NCBI GenBank assembly: GCA_012934845.2 | Contig: WNNJ02000778.1 | Coordinates: forward strand, 30,086 to 94,085 | Length of the DNA stretch: 64,000 bases | Direction: 5' to 3' | DNA from: Pomphorhynchus laevis | Taxonomy: Eukaryota; Acanthocephala; Palaeacanthocephala; Echinorhynchida; Pomphorhynchidae | Shown: positions 23,288 through 34,600 of the stretch, piece by piece | How positions within the stretch are numbered: position 1 is the first letter of the stretch | Layout: the number at the start of each line of letters is the position of its first letter | Notes under the pieces: generated by a model | The model's input: only the letters and a program-made list of their open reading frames with translations | What the model was told of the DNA's origin: nothing | The model's database searches: none | Made by a program: the position numbers and the translations under genes

Positions 23288-26200
23288 ATGCCGCGCGGTG
23301 TTCCTTCCTCAATACCCAAATGTTGCAACTGTAATTCAAGTGCCGCCCGTTGTATTCGGTGTCCTTGTGCAAAATCAAAGAAACAATGTTTAAACTGTGT
23401 AGCCCCACACTGTACACGCAAACTAGTTGATCCTTGTTTAACCCACAACTCGAATGACTCAATCGTTGCCACCACAGATGTAGATGCAGCTTTATCTCAA
23501 AAAACGCTAAGATCCCAAATCGATTCAAGAAACCAATCACAAGCTATCGGACATATTTTTGGATCATTAAGTCACCAGAACTCCGCAAATATAATCGACA
23601 CATTATTCAATAATTTAAAGCATTGGATACCAAATTTAATGGATTTACCAATTTGTAATGATAGTAAGGAATTTATCGATATGTTAACTGAATGCTTCGC
23701 GCACTTTAATACCGACAAGCGAACTGACTACGATCCTCTAAAACAGGCGACGGTAATGTGCCAGCTAATTCTACAACGCATTCCAAGTCGCAAGACAAGT
23801 TTTATAAGAAAAACGTTGGCGCGAAGAATCACACTTTGGAGAAATAATGATCTGCTAAAACTCATGGCTGAAGCGGAATATTTACAAAAAATGAAATATC
23901 ACTCAATTAAATTAGGAAGTCGAAAAACCAAATGCGAAATAAAGAGGATTATTAACTTGGTTCGAAATTGCAAGATAGGTAAAGCTTCACGGACACTAGA
24001 TACAAAAGAAAATCGAGGTGTTCTTGATTTAGACAGTATTATAGACAACCAAACCGTGTTATCAATTCTTAAAGATCTTCATCCTACACCTGAACCTGTT
24101 AATGAAGAATTCGTACTACAAGGCGATGTAGAAGGCAGGGTTGAACACTATGACGTAAGATTCAGTGACCTGACTCCAGCTGACATTATCCATGCAGCGA
24201 GGATTACAACGGGATCTGCTGGTCCGTCTGGAGTCGACGCGGATGGCTGGAAAAACTTTCTGACACATCATGGAAACGCATCTAGCAAGTTGGCTATCCA
24301 AATATGCGAATTTACAATCAAAATAGCGATGGACACAATTGATCCGATACGATTAGATGCATACACAGTCAGCCGCCTCGTACCTCTTGATAAGAACCCA
24401 GGAGTGAGGCCAGTTGGAATTGGAGAAACATTACGAAGAATCATTGGACGAGTAGTACTGAACCACGTATCCAAAGATATCACTTCTGTTTGTAACAATT
24501 TTCAACTTTGTGCGGGTCAGCGATGTGGAACGGAAGTGGCGGTTCACACAATGCGAGAGGCATTTGAAAAGACACCAGACTCATGTATACTCCTGATAGA
24601 CGCGAAAAATGCATTCAACCAAATAAACAGAAATCTGGCACTCATAAATATAAAATATATTTGTCCATCCCTGGATAAAATCCTACATAACACATATGGA
24701 CGCACATCCGATCTGGTCGTGAATGGTACGGTACTACACTCCGCCGAAGGCTTTACGCAGGGTGATCCTCTAGCAATGGCAGCTTTTGCCCTGGCGTCCA
24801 TTCCTCTGATCAACCGTTTAAAGGAAGTGGCGCCGGGTGCGAAACACGTTTGGTATGCTGATGACGGGGGATGCGTCGGCACAATAGCAGAATTGGAAAA
24901 AATATGGAAAGAGCTACAGAGATGTGGTCCATCCTTTGGATACTTCATCAATCCCCGGAAGTGTACACTATTAGCTCATAAAGATTTAGTTGAAAATGCT
25001 GCAGTTGCTTTAACTCAACAAGGAGTTGCTATGAGGAAGGATGGAGTTAAATATCTAGGAAGTTTTATTGGAGAATATGATTTTGTGCACAACAAATGTT
25101 CAGATTTAGTTGAGAAATGGAAGAATACTTTAGATAAACTACAAAGCGTTAGCACTCAGGAGGCTTTCGCTAGCTATCTACTTCTAACAAAGGCGATACA
25201 ACCCAAATTATCGTATATTGAACGTACGTGCTATATGCAACAAGCGTGGTTAAAGCCATTCCACTCTAAGCTGTTCAATGATGTACTACCCGAAATGCTG
25301 GGATACATAGGTCAGGACAACGAAGCTGAGATGATAATATCACTCCCGAATCGTTTTGGAGGGCTGGGAATCATAAACCAATTAAGAACGTGCGGTTCAG
25401 AGTATGAAAACTCGGTCAAGATTTGTAATCCCGCAATGAAAGGTCTAATAGGTGATGACTTGGAAACCCAGCAGAAGCAAATATACAAAGAAATCAAAGA
25501 ATGTAACAAGAGAGAGACAGTACGATACAGGCAAAGTATAATAGAATTATCACCCAGAGATCTATTTACAATTTTTGAAAACGCGAGCAAAAGTGGAGCT
25601 TCGGCGTGGCTCAGCAGTAATCACGGAGCTAAAGATTTGTTCCTTAATACTCGCGAGTTTCACGATGCTCTGTTAGCTCGTTATGACTGGCAAACCTCGA
25701 ATCATGGAAGGTGTGAATGCGGTAAAAGCAATGAAGTCGCACATATACTGTCTTGCAGAACTGGAGGAATGACATTTGTACGCCACAATAGCATTAAGAG
25801 TGAACTTGCGAATCAAATTCAAAAAGTATGTCGAAGGGTAATCCAAGAACCAATATTACAGAATGTACCCGAGACCACGTCATTTGAAGCAACATCGACG
25901 ACTAGGGATCGTAATGCAAGGGCATACATTGTGTGTAACGGCCTATTCGGACATGTGACGGAGCGGTCCTTCCTGGACATTTGCATTTTTAATAGTTTTG
26001 CTCCATCGTATGCAACGAGTCACATGTCAAATCCCTTTGTATATCACGAGGAAAGGAAGAATGGCAAATACAAAGAACGTATAAACAGAATTGAGCGGGC
26101 TCATTTTCATCCATTTGTTATGTCAACAACGGGTGGATTGGGAAACGCGGCTAACACTGTGTTAAAAAAGGTAGCATCAATGCATGCTTTGCAAGGACCA

Positions 26201-26311
26201 CAGAATTACTCCGAGATAATACACACATACAGATGCCGTTTGTCGAGAATGATGGCTCGAGTAGTATCAATGTCCATGCAGGGCGTTTGTAGCCAGACGC
26301 TAGAATTGTAA
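23288..26311 (+). CDS. Intact REL-type LINE protein: Cys-rich N-terminus, RT, zinc motif, nuclease-like C-terminus
   Basis: This is a single unbroken frame of 1007 residues from the ATG at 23288 (MPRGVPSSIP); an upstream non-ATG extension is less likely. Residues 12-50 hold ten cysteines (CCNCN, CIRCPCAKS, CLNC), a likely zinc-binding nucleic-acid domain. RT spans about 300-600: TGSAGPSGVDADGW (308-321), LVPLDKNPGVRPVGIGE (364-380), LLIDAKNAFNQI (435-446, catalytic Asp), FTQGDPLAMAAF (489-500) and WYADDGG (522-528). A C-x-C-x7-H-x3-C motif (809-823) and VRHN follow, and then a nuclease-like region (about 875-950). REL LINEs copy their RNA at a nick made by such a domain. In the relative at 22.1 kb ARLD carries an Asp; here the aligned residue is Tyr880 (ARAY). 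It has one ORF and no APE endonuclease. The exact clade is uncertain (R2/NeSL/Utopia-like in plan). Confidence 0.85.
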   Translation: MPRGVPSSIPKCCNCNSSAARCIRCPCAKSKKQCLNCVAPHCTRKLVDPCLTHNSNDSIVATTDVDAALSQKTLRSQIDSRNQSQAIGHIFGSLSHQNSANIIDTLFNNLKHWIPNLMDLPICNDSKEFIDMLTECFAHFNTDKRTDYDPLKQATVMCQLILQRIPSRKTSFIRKTLARRITLWRNNDLLKLMAEAEYLQKMKYHSIKLGSRKTKCEIKRIINLVRNCKIGKASRTLDTKENRGVLDLDSIIDNQTVLSILKDLHPTPEPVNEEFVLQGDVEGRVEHYDVRFSDLTPADIIHAARITTGSAGPSGVDADGWKNFLTHHGNASSKLAIQICEFTIKIAMDTIDPIRLDAYTVSRLVPLDKNPGVRPVGIGETLRRIIGRVVLNHVSKDITSVCNNFQLCAGQRCGTEVAVHTMREAFEKTPDSCILLIDAKNAFNQINRNLALINIKYICPSLDKILHNTYGRTSDLVVNGTVLHSAEGFTQGDPLAMAAFALASIPLINRLKEVAPGAKHVWYADDGGCVGTIAELEKIWKELQRCGPSFGYFINPRKCTLLAHKDLVENAAVALTQQGVAMRKDGVKYLGSFIGEYDFVHNKCSDLVEKWKNTLDKLQSVSTQEAFASYLLLTKAIQPKLSYIERTCYMQQAWLKPFHSKLFNDVLPEMLGYIGQDNEAEMIISLPNRFGGLGIINQLRTCGSEYENSVKICNPAMKGLIGDDLETQQKQIYKEIKECNKRETVRYRQSIIELSPRDLFTIFENASKSGASAWLSSNHGAKDLFLNTREFHDALLARYDWQTSNHGRCECGKSNEVAHILSCRTGGMTFVRHNSIKSELANQIQKVCRRVIQEPILQNVPETTSFEATSTTRDRNARAYIVCNGLFGHVTERSFLDICIFNSFAPSYATSHMSNPFVYHEERKNGKYKERINRIERAHFHPFVMSTTGGLGNAANTVLKKVASMHALQGPQNYSEIIHTYRCRLSRMMARVVSMSMQGVCSQTLEL

Positions 26312-26395
26312 AACATGACAAATCATAAATGTATTATTATTTAAAAAAAAATAAAAAAAAAATAAAAAAAATTATTAAATTTATTGTCAAATTTA
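26312..26395. other. A-rich 3' tail of the REL-type LINE
   Basis: A long A-rich run with scattered T (about 26341-26375) follows the stop codon by about 30 bases and is the probable 3' end of the element. Confidence 0.6.
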
Positions 26396-26952
26396 TTGTC
26401 TAAATCTTCTTGGAGCAGAAGACAGTTATGATACGATTGAATGCACCGCCATAACTTGAGGTCATACGCAAACGCTAGGATATTGCATTTCAGTCTTAAT
26501 AACTGATCCTGAAGTAACATGTTAAACAGCAAAGGCCGAGAACCGTACCTTAAGACCCGGCACAAACATGACGTGGTGAAGACACACTATTCCCTAGCCT
26601 CACTTGATATGACCGACCCTTCAAGAACGAACTAATTCAACGAACTACATGGGGATCGATACCATATTTTGCCAAAACTACTAGCACATGATCATGTGGT
26701 ACTCGGTCAAACGCCCGGCTAAAATCGATTAAAATTACATCGACTCCACACCCATCCGCTACTACATCAATCCAATTTTCACGACTCATAATTAAATTAC
26801 TGAGGCATGAACGACCAGTGCGAAATCCATATTGAGAAGGGTGCAGAAGTTTAAATCTATACATATGAGAAGTTATGTATTTATGCACTAACCTTTCAAG
26901 ACATTTGCATACAACGCTTGTCAGAGCGTTGTGTATAAATAGACATTTACAT
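26396..26952 (-). pseudogene. CR1-like LINE fragment (RT fingers and palm)
   Basis: On the minus strand, 26888-26637 reads LLHPSQYGFRTGRSCLSNL then DVILIDFSRAFDRVPHDH (motif A). After a break, 26565-26396 reads LLRLKCNILAFAYDLKLWR; here the catalytic YADD/FADD box has become FAYD. The second piece repeats, with a few per cent difference by eye, the segment at 21597-21815. The two CR1-like fragments therefore bracket the REL-type block. It is broken and lacks both ends. Confidence 0.75.
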
Positions 26953-26953
26953 A

Positions 26954-27295
26954 CAATCAGCGTAGGTGGACCTCATCATCAGTGAGCCTACGCCTATCTT
27001 TCGTGTTTCGGTCCTTGAATTATCTACTGAAATTTTCCCCTGCTGCCTTTCTGTAAAAACAAACGATACAGTTTGTAAGAAAAAGTGGAAATGTTTTTTC
27101 TTACAAACTGTATCGTTTGTTTTTCTTACAAACGACACAGTTTGTAAGAAAAAGTGGAAATGTTTTTTCTTACAAACTGTATCGTTTGTTTTTACAGAAA
27201 GGCAGCAGTGGAAAATTTCAGCACACAATTAAAGGACCGAAACACGAAAGGTAGGCGTAGGCTCACTGCTGATGAGGTCCACCTACGCTGATTGT
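26954..27295. repeat. Foldback element (long palindrome)
   Basis: The ends are inverted repeats (ACAATCAGCGTAGGTGG at the left and its complement at the right), and the complementarity runs through to the centre near 27125. Inside, ACAAACTGTATCGTTTG and its complement alternate around a GAAAAAGTGGAAATG spacer. Short frames on both strands read the same peptide, which shows the symmetry. The roughly 340-base element has no gene and looks like a MITE or foldback transposon. Confidence 0.88.
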
Positions 27296-27740
27296 AGTGT
27301 ACAATGCTGTATCTAGGATTAAAGAATTCACACGAGAATAATTTCTGAAGCCGACCAAATGATGATACTCGCTCGTGTATGCAATTGTTCATTATATTTG
27401 CCTGGCAGATTCCGGTTTCCTGTCAAGGAAAATTCAAAAGACAGATTGTCGGTTGTTTTCGTCCACTGTTTTGCTATTTCCGTTTTTTGGTTTTAATCGA
27501 CGGATACAACGTACAGTTTGCACAAGTGGAAATGTTTTCTTACAAACTGTATCGTTTGTTTTTACAGAAAGGCAGCAGGAGAAAATTTCAGCAGATAATT
27601 AAAGGACTGAAACACGAAAGGTATGTGTAGGCTCACTGCTGATGGGGTCCACCTACGCTGATTGTAGTGTACAGTGCTGCATCTAGGATTAAAGAATTCA
27701 CACGAGGATAATTACTGAAGCCGATCAAATGATGCTAGTT
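27296..27740. repeat. Second, one-armed copy of the foldback element and its flank
   Basis: From about 27517 to 27660 one arm of the preceding palindrome is repeated (GTGGAAATGTTTTCTTACAA onward). The flank CATCTAGGATTAAAGAATTC (about 27676) also repeats 27310. The direct repeat 27280-27365 / 27648-27734 shows that arm plus flank were duplicated as a unit. Confidence 0.75.
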
Positions 27741-29139
27741 AAAATTGGAACTGCATTCAATATTTAAGATAATTAAGAAAATATTAAAGTAACAATGCAG
27801 TACATTTGACTTCTTATGTAACAAATATCAAATATTCACGCCCAATACGGTTTTTTTGCTTACCCAGTCAATTATAGAAGCATATTTTACCTCTACATAA
27901 TGAACAATATAATCACAATAACAATAAAATTCATTTACATTATTAATAGAGAAAAAATATATAAATAGAATTGAAATAGAAAATACAAATAAAATTACTT
28001 CATTTGTACAAGCTACAAACTACTTGAACACTTTATTTTATTATCTAAATAAAATTGATAATAAATGAATAATTTTTGTTAAAACTCAATTGGCGTTGCT
28101 AATAATTGATTTTAATTTTACTAAACCGGCATGAATATTGCTTCTAGTATATAATTTGATGTCCATCGTTTTTAAACGTTTTTGTTCGATGACATAAAAT
28201 GATTATCTGCTGTAAAATAAAATCACACGATAAATTGAGTGTATCAATTGACTGAAGATGAATAAATTCTTCTCACATATGATATATGTAATAACGACCC
28301 TATCGACAAAGTTTCCCCATTTACAAAATACAAACAAATTAAGAATTGCTGGCCAAAACAAATATTTTTTAACAGGCTAATTGATGAAGTTAATTAATAG
28401 TTAATTAAGTTAGTTAATTTCTGCAGATTAAAATCATTAGGACGAAAAGCATACATAATATGATATGAACCGATTAAATGCAGCTGAATTAATTCCAATT
28501 GCGAATGGAATATCAAGAATTATGTGTTACGACCCGATCGTAAATAAAAATAAAGCATCAGTCAAAAAAGTTTTTTATTTCAAAAATTTAGCTGTTTTAA
28601 TGTCAACGTTAGATGTACGATAGCTGATTTTGTTTGCTATTGAACAAAAATCGACTTTTATCGAGTAAACATTAGTTTGCTCTCTCTATCTCATTAAGCG
28701 TGTATCTTCACTAATTGATTTAACTTCTATCCATTTTTCAATTCGAACTGCGTCTAAATATACCGAATCGCTCTCAATCGAATTTTACAGAAATTGATTC
28801 AACAAAAGTAATTCATTGATTAAATTCATATTTAATGGAAAATTAAAAACTAATTAGAAATCCAGACTAATATCGAGTTTAATTGTCTATTAATTAATCA
28901 GTTTTGTTCATACTAAACTGAGAAATTGATATACAATTTAGAAATCGAGACCACAATCAAGTTCTGCCATGAACCAATTCCAGACTTGAAAAGAAAGCCA
29001 AATGCAAACCAACGTTTGAAACAAGTAGACATTTAAAATTATTAATTTCTCTTTGTTTAAAACGTTTGTTTGCAATTCGCTATCTTTCATATTCTTGTAT
29101 TGCCACATGTCTGAACTTGATTCCATTCTCGATTTCTAA
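27741..29139. other. AT-rich stretch, no gene recognised
   Basis: About 1.4 kb of AT-rich sequence without long frames, terminal repeats or RNA genes that I can support. It may be intergenic or intronic DNA. Confidence 0.4.
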
Positions 29140-31248
29140 ATTGTATATTCTGAACTTACGTCGATCCTCAGTAACCTTCTACCTAGTCGACTTCGACGTT
29201 CCCAGCGCTTGCGCCATGCTCCCTGGTTCGATTCTGACTGTAGTCTTTCTAAGCGTCGACTCCGTCACTCTTTTCGTATGTATAAACGCTTTCTTAAACG
29301 TTCACCCAACTCACTCCCTCCAAATCTTCGTGATTCCTACTTTTCTCAACGCCGTTCACATCTCATTCTTATACGTACTAAACGTACTCTCTTTTGGCGA
29401 AATCAACTCGAGTCATCTTCCAACTCGAAATCTCATTGGAAAATCTTAAACTCAATTCTTTCACGATCATCTACCCCTTGTAATATAAATCCTGATGAAT
29501 TTTCTTCTTATCTACAAACTAAGCTATCTAATTTACTTTCCCTACTACCCATAGCCCCCTTGTACACACTCTTATCTTTAAATCCTTCCCTCCCAGAACT
29601 ATTCCACATTCTTCCCGTTTCGTCTGATGAAGTTTCTTCGGTTCTGCTGTCATTACCTAATAAAACCTCTCCTTCTGACCCAATTCCCACTCACTTACTT
29701 AAAAATATCTGCACTTTTATCTTACCCTTCCTAACCACATTGTTCAACTCTTCCATCCGTAGCTGTACATTTCCTTCCATCGGGAAATGCGCCACTGTTC
29801 GTCCTATCATCAAAAAGCAATCTCTCGACTCTTCACTACCATCTTCGTACCGTCCAATCTCACTTCTCCCAACCCTCTCTAAACTCCTTGAGCGTCTCGT
29901 TCTTAAGCAAGTTAATACATATCTCTATTCCTCTAACTTATTTCCTCCCTTCCAAGCCGCTTTTCGCTCTAATTACTCTACCGAAATTGCATGTCTTAAA
30001 GTTTATAACGACTTACTCATATCGCGCGATCATAAATTATGTAGTGTCATAGTTTCTCTTGATCTATCGTCTGCTTTTGACATCGTCGATCACTCGATTC
30101 TTCTCCATCGCCTTCATCATGATTATGGCTTCTCTTTACCCACTGTATCATGGTTTTCTTCATATCTATCAAACCGTACATTTCGCGTATATTCTAACTC
30201 TTCTCTCTCCCATCCTTCGTCCATTCCGTCCGGTGTTCCGCAAGGCTCCGTATTAGGCCCTATACTTTTCTCTCTTCTTCTTGGTGATTTGTCTTCGATT
30301 TCTCATAAATTTAACTTCCATGTTATGCAATATGCTGATGACATTCTCATCTATGCTCATGCACCTGTTTATCGTATTCGCGATCTTAGTGTTTCTGCTT
30401 CCGACTGTCTTGTCTCAATTTCCAATCATCTTTCTTCCCTTCGCCTTTCTCTGAATCCTGATAAATCCAAAATTATGTGGATCCTACCTCGACGCCTCGG
30501 CTTCGAACCTCCCTCCGTATCATTAAATTCTACAATTCTTCCTATCGTTGATAATCTCGTTTTCCTAGGCTTCCATTTTGACAACCGACTTTCACTTAAA
30601 CCTTTCGTTAGAGATAAAGTACGCTCATCTACCTTGATACTCCGCAACCTCCGTCAAGTTCGTAGATTGATCGATTTCCCTTCTTGTATGACTCTCATAT
30701 CATCTCTCCTTTTTTCTAGACTCGATTATTGTCTTAGTCTATTTTCCAACTCACCTAAATCCACTCTTCTTCCCCTACAACGCATCGTCAACGCAGCTGT
30801 CCGAATTCTCCTCCGTCTTCGTCGTTTTGATCACACATCCTACCATCTTGCTTCTCTCGATTTGCCTACAATTTATTGTCGTGTTCAAATTCGTCTTCTT
30901 ATCGTTGCTTTCCGCCTTGTAACTTTTCATACCCCTTCATTTCTCAACCTTCCTTTTCTTGATAATTCCCGTCCTGTTTACTGTTCCTTGCGTTCCTGTA
31001 ATTCCCTTCTTTTACATGTCCCAAACTACTCTACCTCCTTTGGACTCCGCTCCTTCCTGGTGGCTGCTCCTCTATCGTGGAATCATCTGCCCATTCATAT
31101 ACGCCAATCAACTTCCCTGCAGTGCTTCAAACGACAAATCCGATCCCATCTGAACAATTTAACTGCTTGACTTTCTCATTTTTGTTTGTGGACTTGTAAG
31201 CGTACAGCTTGTACGCATTTGCCACATTAAATAAATTTGTATTATTAT
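29140..31248 (+). mobile_element. Family 5 LINE, 5'-truncated, RT frame intact
   Basis: It begins inside ORF2 just after the endonuclease and runs to the 3' end AATAAATTTGTATTATTATA. The coding strand is strikingly pyrimidine-rich. The same 3' end, identical over about 225 bases by eye, occurs at 21897-22121, so the family was active recently. ORF1 and the endonuclease are absent. Confidence 0.88.
29143..31170 (+). CDS. RT-domain part of family 5 LINE ORF2
   Basis: The frame is open for about 675 codons and has no natural start, because the element is 5'-truncated; a methionine near the beginning is not conserved. It starts with the post-endonuclease linker (HAPWFDSDC, SKSHWKILN). RT motifs follow: NKTSPSDPIPTHLLK, SSYRPISLLPTLSKLLER, FQAAFRSNYSTEIA, VSLDLSSAFDIVDHS (catalytic Asp), SGVPQGSVLGPILF and MQYADDILIYAH. 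A thumb-like region and the tail STSFGLRSFLVAAPLSWNHL complete it. The tail FGLRSF.VAAP..WN.LP is a common C-terminus of L2/CR1-related or Rex1-like LINEs. The intact RT frame suggests a young insertion, but alone it cannot be a complete LINE. Confidence 0.8.
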   Translation, partial: VYSELTSILSNLLPSRLRRSQRLRHAPWFDSDCSLSKRRLRHSFRMYKRFLKRSPNSLPPNLRDSYFSQRRSHLILIRTKRTLFWRNQLESSSNSKSHWKILNSILSRSSTPCNINPDEFSSYLQTKLSNLLSLLPIAPLYTLLSLNPSLPELFHILPVSSDEVSSVLLSLPNKTSPSDPIPTHLLKNICTFILPFLTTLFNSSIRSCTFPSIGKCATVRPIIKKQSLDSSLPSSYRPISLLPTLSKLLERLVLKQVNTYLYSSNLFPPFQAAFRSNYSTEIACLKVYNDLLISRDHKLCSVIVSLDLSSAFDIVDHSILLHRLHHDYGFSLPTVSWFSSYLSNRTFRVYSNSSLSHPSSIPSGVPQGSVLGPILFSLLLGDLSSISHKFNFHVMQYADDILIYAHAPVYRIRDLSVSASDCLVSISNHLSSLRLSLNPDKSKIMWILPRRLGFEPPSVSLNSTILPIVDNLVFLGFHFDNRLSLKPFVRDKVRSSTLILRNLRQVRRLIDFPSCMTLISSLLFSRLDYCLSLFSNSPKSTLLPLQRIVNAAVRILLRLRRFDHTSYHLASLDLPTIYCRVQIRLLIVAFRLVTFHTPSFLNLPFLDNSRPVYCSLRSCNSLLLHVPNYSTSFGLRSFLVAAPLSWNHLPIHIRQSTSLQCFKRQIRSHLNNLTA

Positions 31249-31658
31249 ATACATTTTTCAGTTCTCAGTCAAGTTTAAATAAAAATGGATTAATTAATTG
31301 ACAATGAGCGTAACTTTTGTCTTGATTTCAAAACTGTTTTTCAATTCTCATTTAAATATGAATTTGATTAATTTATCACTTTTGTTGAATCAATTTTCGT
31401 AAAATTTGATTCGGGAGAAATTCCGTCTAAACTGAAAAATGGACACAAGTTAAATCAACATTGAAGAATACATGCAAAATGAGATATAACAATACTTTCA
31501 GGGTCCAATTCTGATTCATTAGATATTTAGTTATTTCAATATTATTGATTTCACCTGGCGTTGGATCGAAAATAATTTCGTAATCGGTATATACACATTG
31601 GTCAATTACTGCAGTTGCCTATTGCAAAACGCTACTTTGCATTATTGTTCTTTATATC
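31249..31658. other. AT-rich spacer
   Basis: No feature is supported between the family 5 LINE and the second segmental-duplication copy. Confidence 0.35.
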
Positions 31659-34600
31659 AGCAAACAACAGAAATTCAATCGTCATCAATCAATAACAATA
31701 GGGTATATAATTGACTGTGATGAACCATTACTGTTTCTTGTTTCGCAGCTAGTTTTCGTGTACGTAAGAATCAAATCCGCAGATAAAATAAGCATTGGAG
31801 TCATAAATGAAAACAACATTGGAACACTAACCACTTGCGGTTACGACACGTACCGAGGTTGTATTGAGTATTGGTAGACGGACTAACTGTTCACGTTGTG
31901 ACTATTTCTAACTCGTTATCATATAAATTTTCCTTGATAAACGCTTCACGCACATCATCTAAACTACGTATGATCTCCGGCAGCAGATGCTAGTCAATTA
32001 AGTGAGGATGCTCCGAAAAATAATCATCCGTTATGTTACAGACGATACCTAAATGTAATTTCTATACATGAAGCTAAACAAGATAGGGAATCGAACAGAT
32101 GAAATAAATAAAAATAAATTGTTTAATTTAAAATTTGTTATAATTCAGATTCTTATAAGCTATGAATTTTTATAACTAAATTTTTATGAAAAAATTAAGT
32201 ATCAAATTTCTGAAAATTTCTGAAACAATAAATTTCTATATTTCTAATTTCTGAAGATGCTAGTAGCTACTAGCGAAATATCAAAATAATTTTGTTGACT
32301 TTCAAATAAAAAGTAAATTTAATAAGTCTACAAAATAAATTTTGTTGACTTTAAATAATTAATTTAATAAAATTTAAAAAAATTTAGTTTAAATTAAATA
32401 ATATAATAACTTATATTATTTTAACTTTTATATTAACTAATATATTAACTTTTAACTAAAATTAACAGATAATCGTAAAATATAGAAAAAATTAAAATAT
32501 TGTTAAAAAATGAATTTAAACATTACGTTAAAAAATTTTAATAATAGCAAATTATAATATTAGAATTAAATACACATATATCTTCAATATATCGAAACAT
32601 TCTTGTAAATTTAAATATGTCATCTTTACGATATAAATTAATAGTAGTTTTAATTGATGTTAATTCAATGTTCATATCTAGATATATACCTTCTTTATCG
32701 TCAATATTAGTTTTATTAAGAATAAGACTACCTAGATAAATTTATTCACTTATTGAATAAAAATTATTAGAATTAAATACACATATATCATCAATATATC
32801 GAAACATATATTTTATATTTTTATATCAGATCATCTAACTGAGTCTACGTATTGTCTACTATATATAAATAATAAAGATAAATAATTATATATGATTTTA
32901 TACAATTAAGACTATACATCTTAAGAATAAGACGACATTGATATTATATAATATTATATAATATTATATACTATATAATATTAATATTAATAATATAATA
33001 TTAATACGATATAAATTAAAAGTAGTTTTAGTTAATGTTAATTTAATGTTTATATCTAGATATACATCTTCTTTATCATTAATATTGGTTTTGTTAAGAA
33101 TAAGGCTACCTTGATAAATTTGTTTACTTATTGAATAAAAATTATAAGAGTTAAATACACATATATCATCAATGTATCAAAACGTAAGTTTTATATCGTT
33201 ATATAATTTAGATTTATTTTTTGAACATTTATGAACAAATTCATATTCTATAAAGCTTAAAAATAAGTCAGCTATAATTAGGCTACTATTACATTTTATT
33301 GAAACACCTTTTATTTAAAAAAGTTAAAATTTATTTTTATAATACTTTGATGATAAATTTTACAATTTTCTCTTTTACGATTTTACAAGTTTCTCTTTTT
33401 TCTATTTTACGATTTTCTGTTTAATTCCACTTTTATAGTACAGTAATTTAACTAATGTATCTATTAAATTATTTAAATGATTTTGAAGAGAGCTAATATC
33501 GTTACAAATTGTTGAAATTCTTAAAATTTCATTATTTAATGTATTATATTTTATATTATATGGTATGCATGAATGCTCATGCAAAAATATGTTTATTGTA
33601 AATTTAAATATGCCATTTTACGATATAATTAAAAGTATTTTTAATTGATGTTAATTTAATGCTCATATCTAGATATATACTTTCTTTATCATTAATATTG
33701 GTTTTATTAAGAATGAGGATACCTGGATAAATTTGTTCACTAATTGAATAAAAATTATTAGAATTAAATACACATATATCATCAATGTATCAAAACGTAA
33801 GTTTTATATCGTTATATAATTTAGATTTATTTTTTGAACATTTATGAACAAATTCATATTCTATAAAACTTAAAAATAAGTCAGCTATAATTGGCTACTA
33901 TTACATTTCATTGAAACACCTTTTATTTAAAAAAGTTAAAATTTATTTTTATAATACTTTGATGATAAATTTTACAATTTTCTCTTTTACGATTTTACAA
34001 GTTTCTCTTTTTACTATTTTACGATTTTCTGTTTAATTCCACTTTTATAGTACAGTAATTTAACTAATGTATCTATTAAATTATTTAAATGATTTTGAAG
34101 AGAGCTAATATCGTTACAAATTGCTGCAATTCTTAAAATTTCATTATTTAATGTATTATATTTTATATTATATAGTATGCATGAATGCTCATGCAAAACT
34201 GTGTTGGTTGTAAATTTAAATATGTCATCTTTACGATATAAATTAAAAGTAGTTTTAATTGATGTAGATACCTCCCATTGGAACACTTTATTTGTTTAAA
34301 AATAGATGTCCTTTCTTTTAATACCTTACTTTTATATATCTTCTTTATCATTAATATTGGTTTTATTAAGAATGAGGCTACCCGGATAAATTTGTTCGCT
34401 TATTGAATAAAAAATATTAGAGTTAAATACACATATATCATCAATATATCGAAAGATATTTTATATCTTTATATAATTTAGATTTATGTTTTAAACAGTT
34501 ATGAAATATTCATATTCTATAAAACTTAAAAATAAATAAGCTATAATTAGCCTACTATTACCTCCCATTGGAACACTTTTTATTTGTTTAAAAATAGATG

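Noticed and set aside
26966-27232. Small proteins with repeated KTNDTVCKKK on both strands
   Set aside because: Both strands give the same peptide because the DNA is a palindrome; no independent coding evidence.
27233-27280. Circularly permuted hammerhead ribozyme: GGACCGAAAC followed by CTGATGAGGTCC
   Set aside because: The two core words and a five-base stem II are present in the order needed for a type II hammerhead, but the bases between them do not form stems I and III next to a cleavage site. Treated as coincidence within the palindrome.
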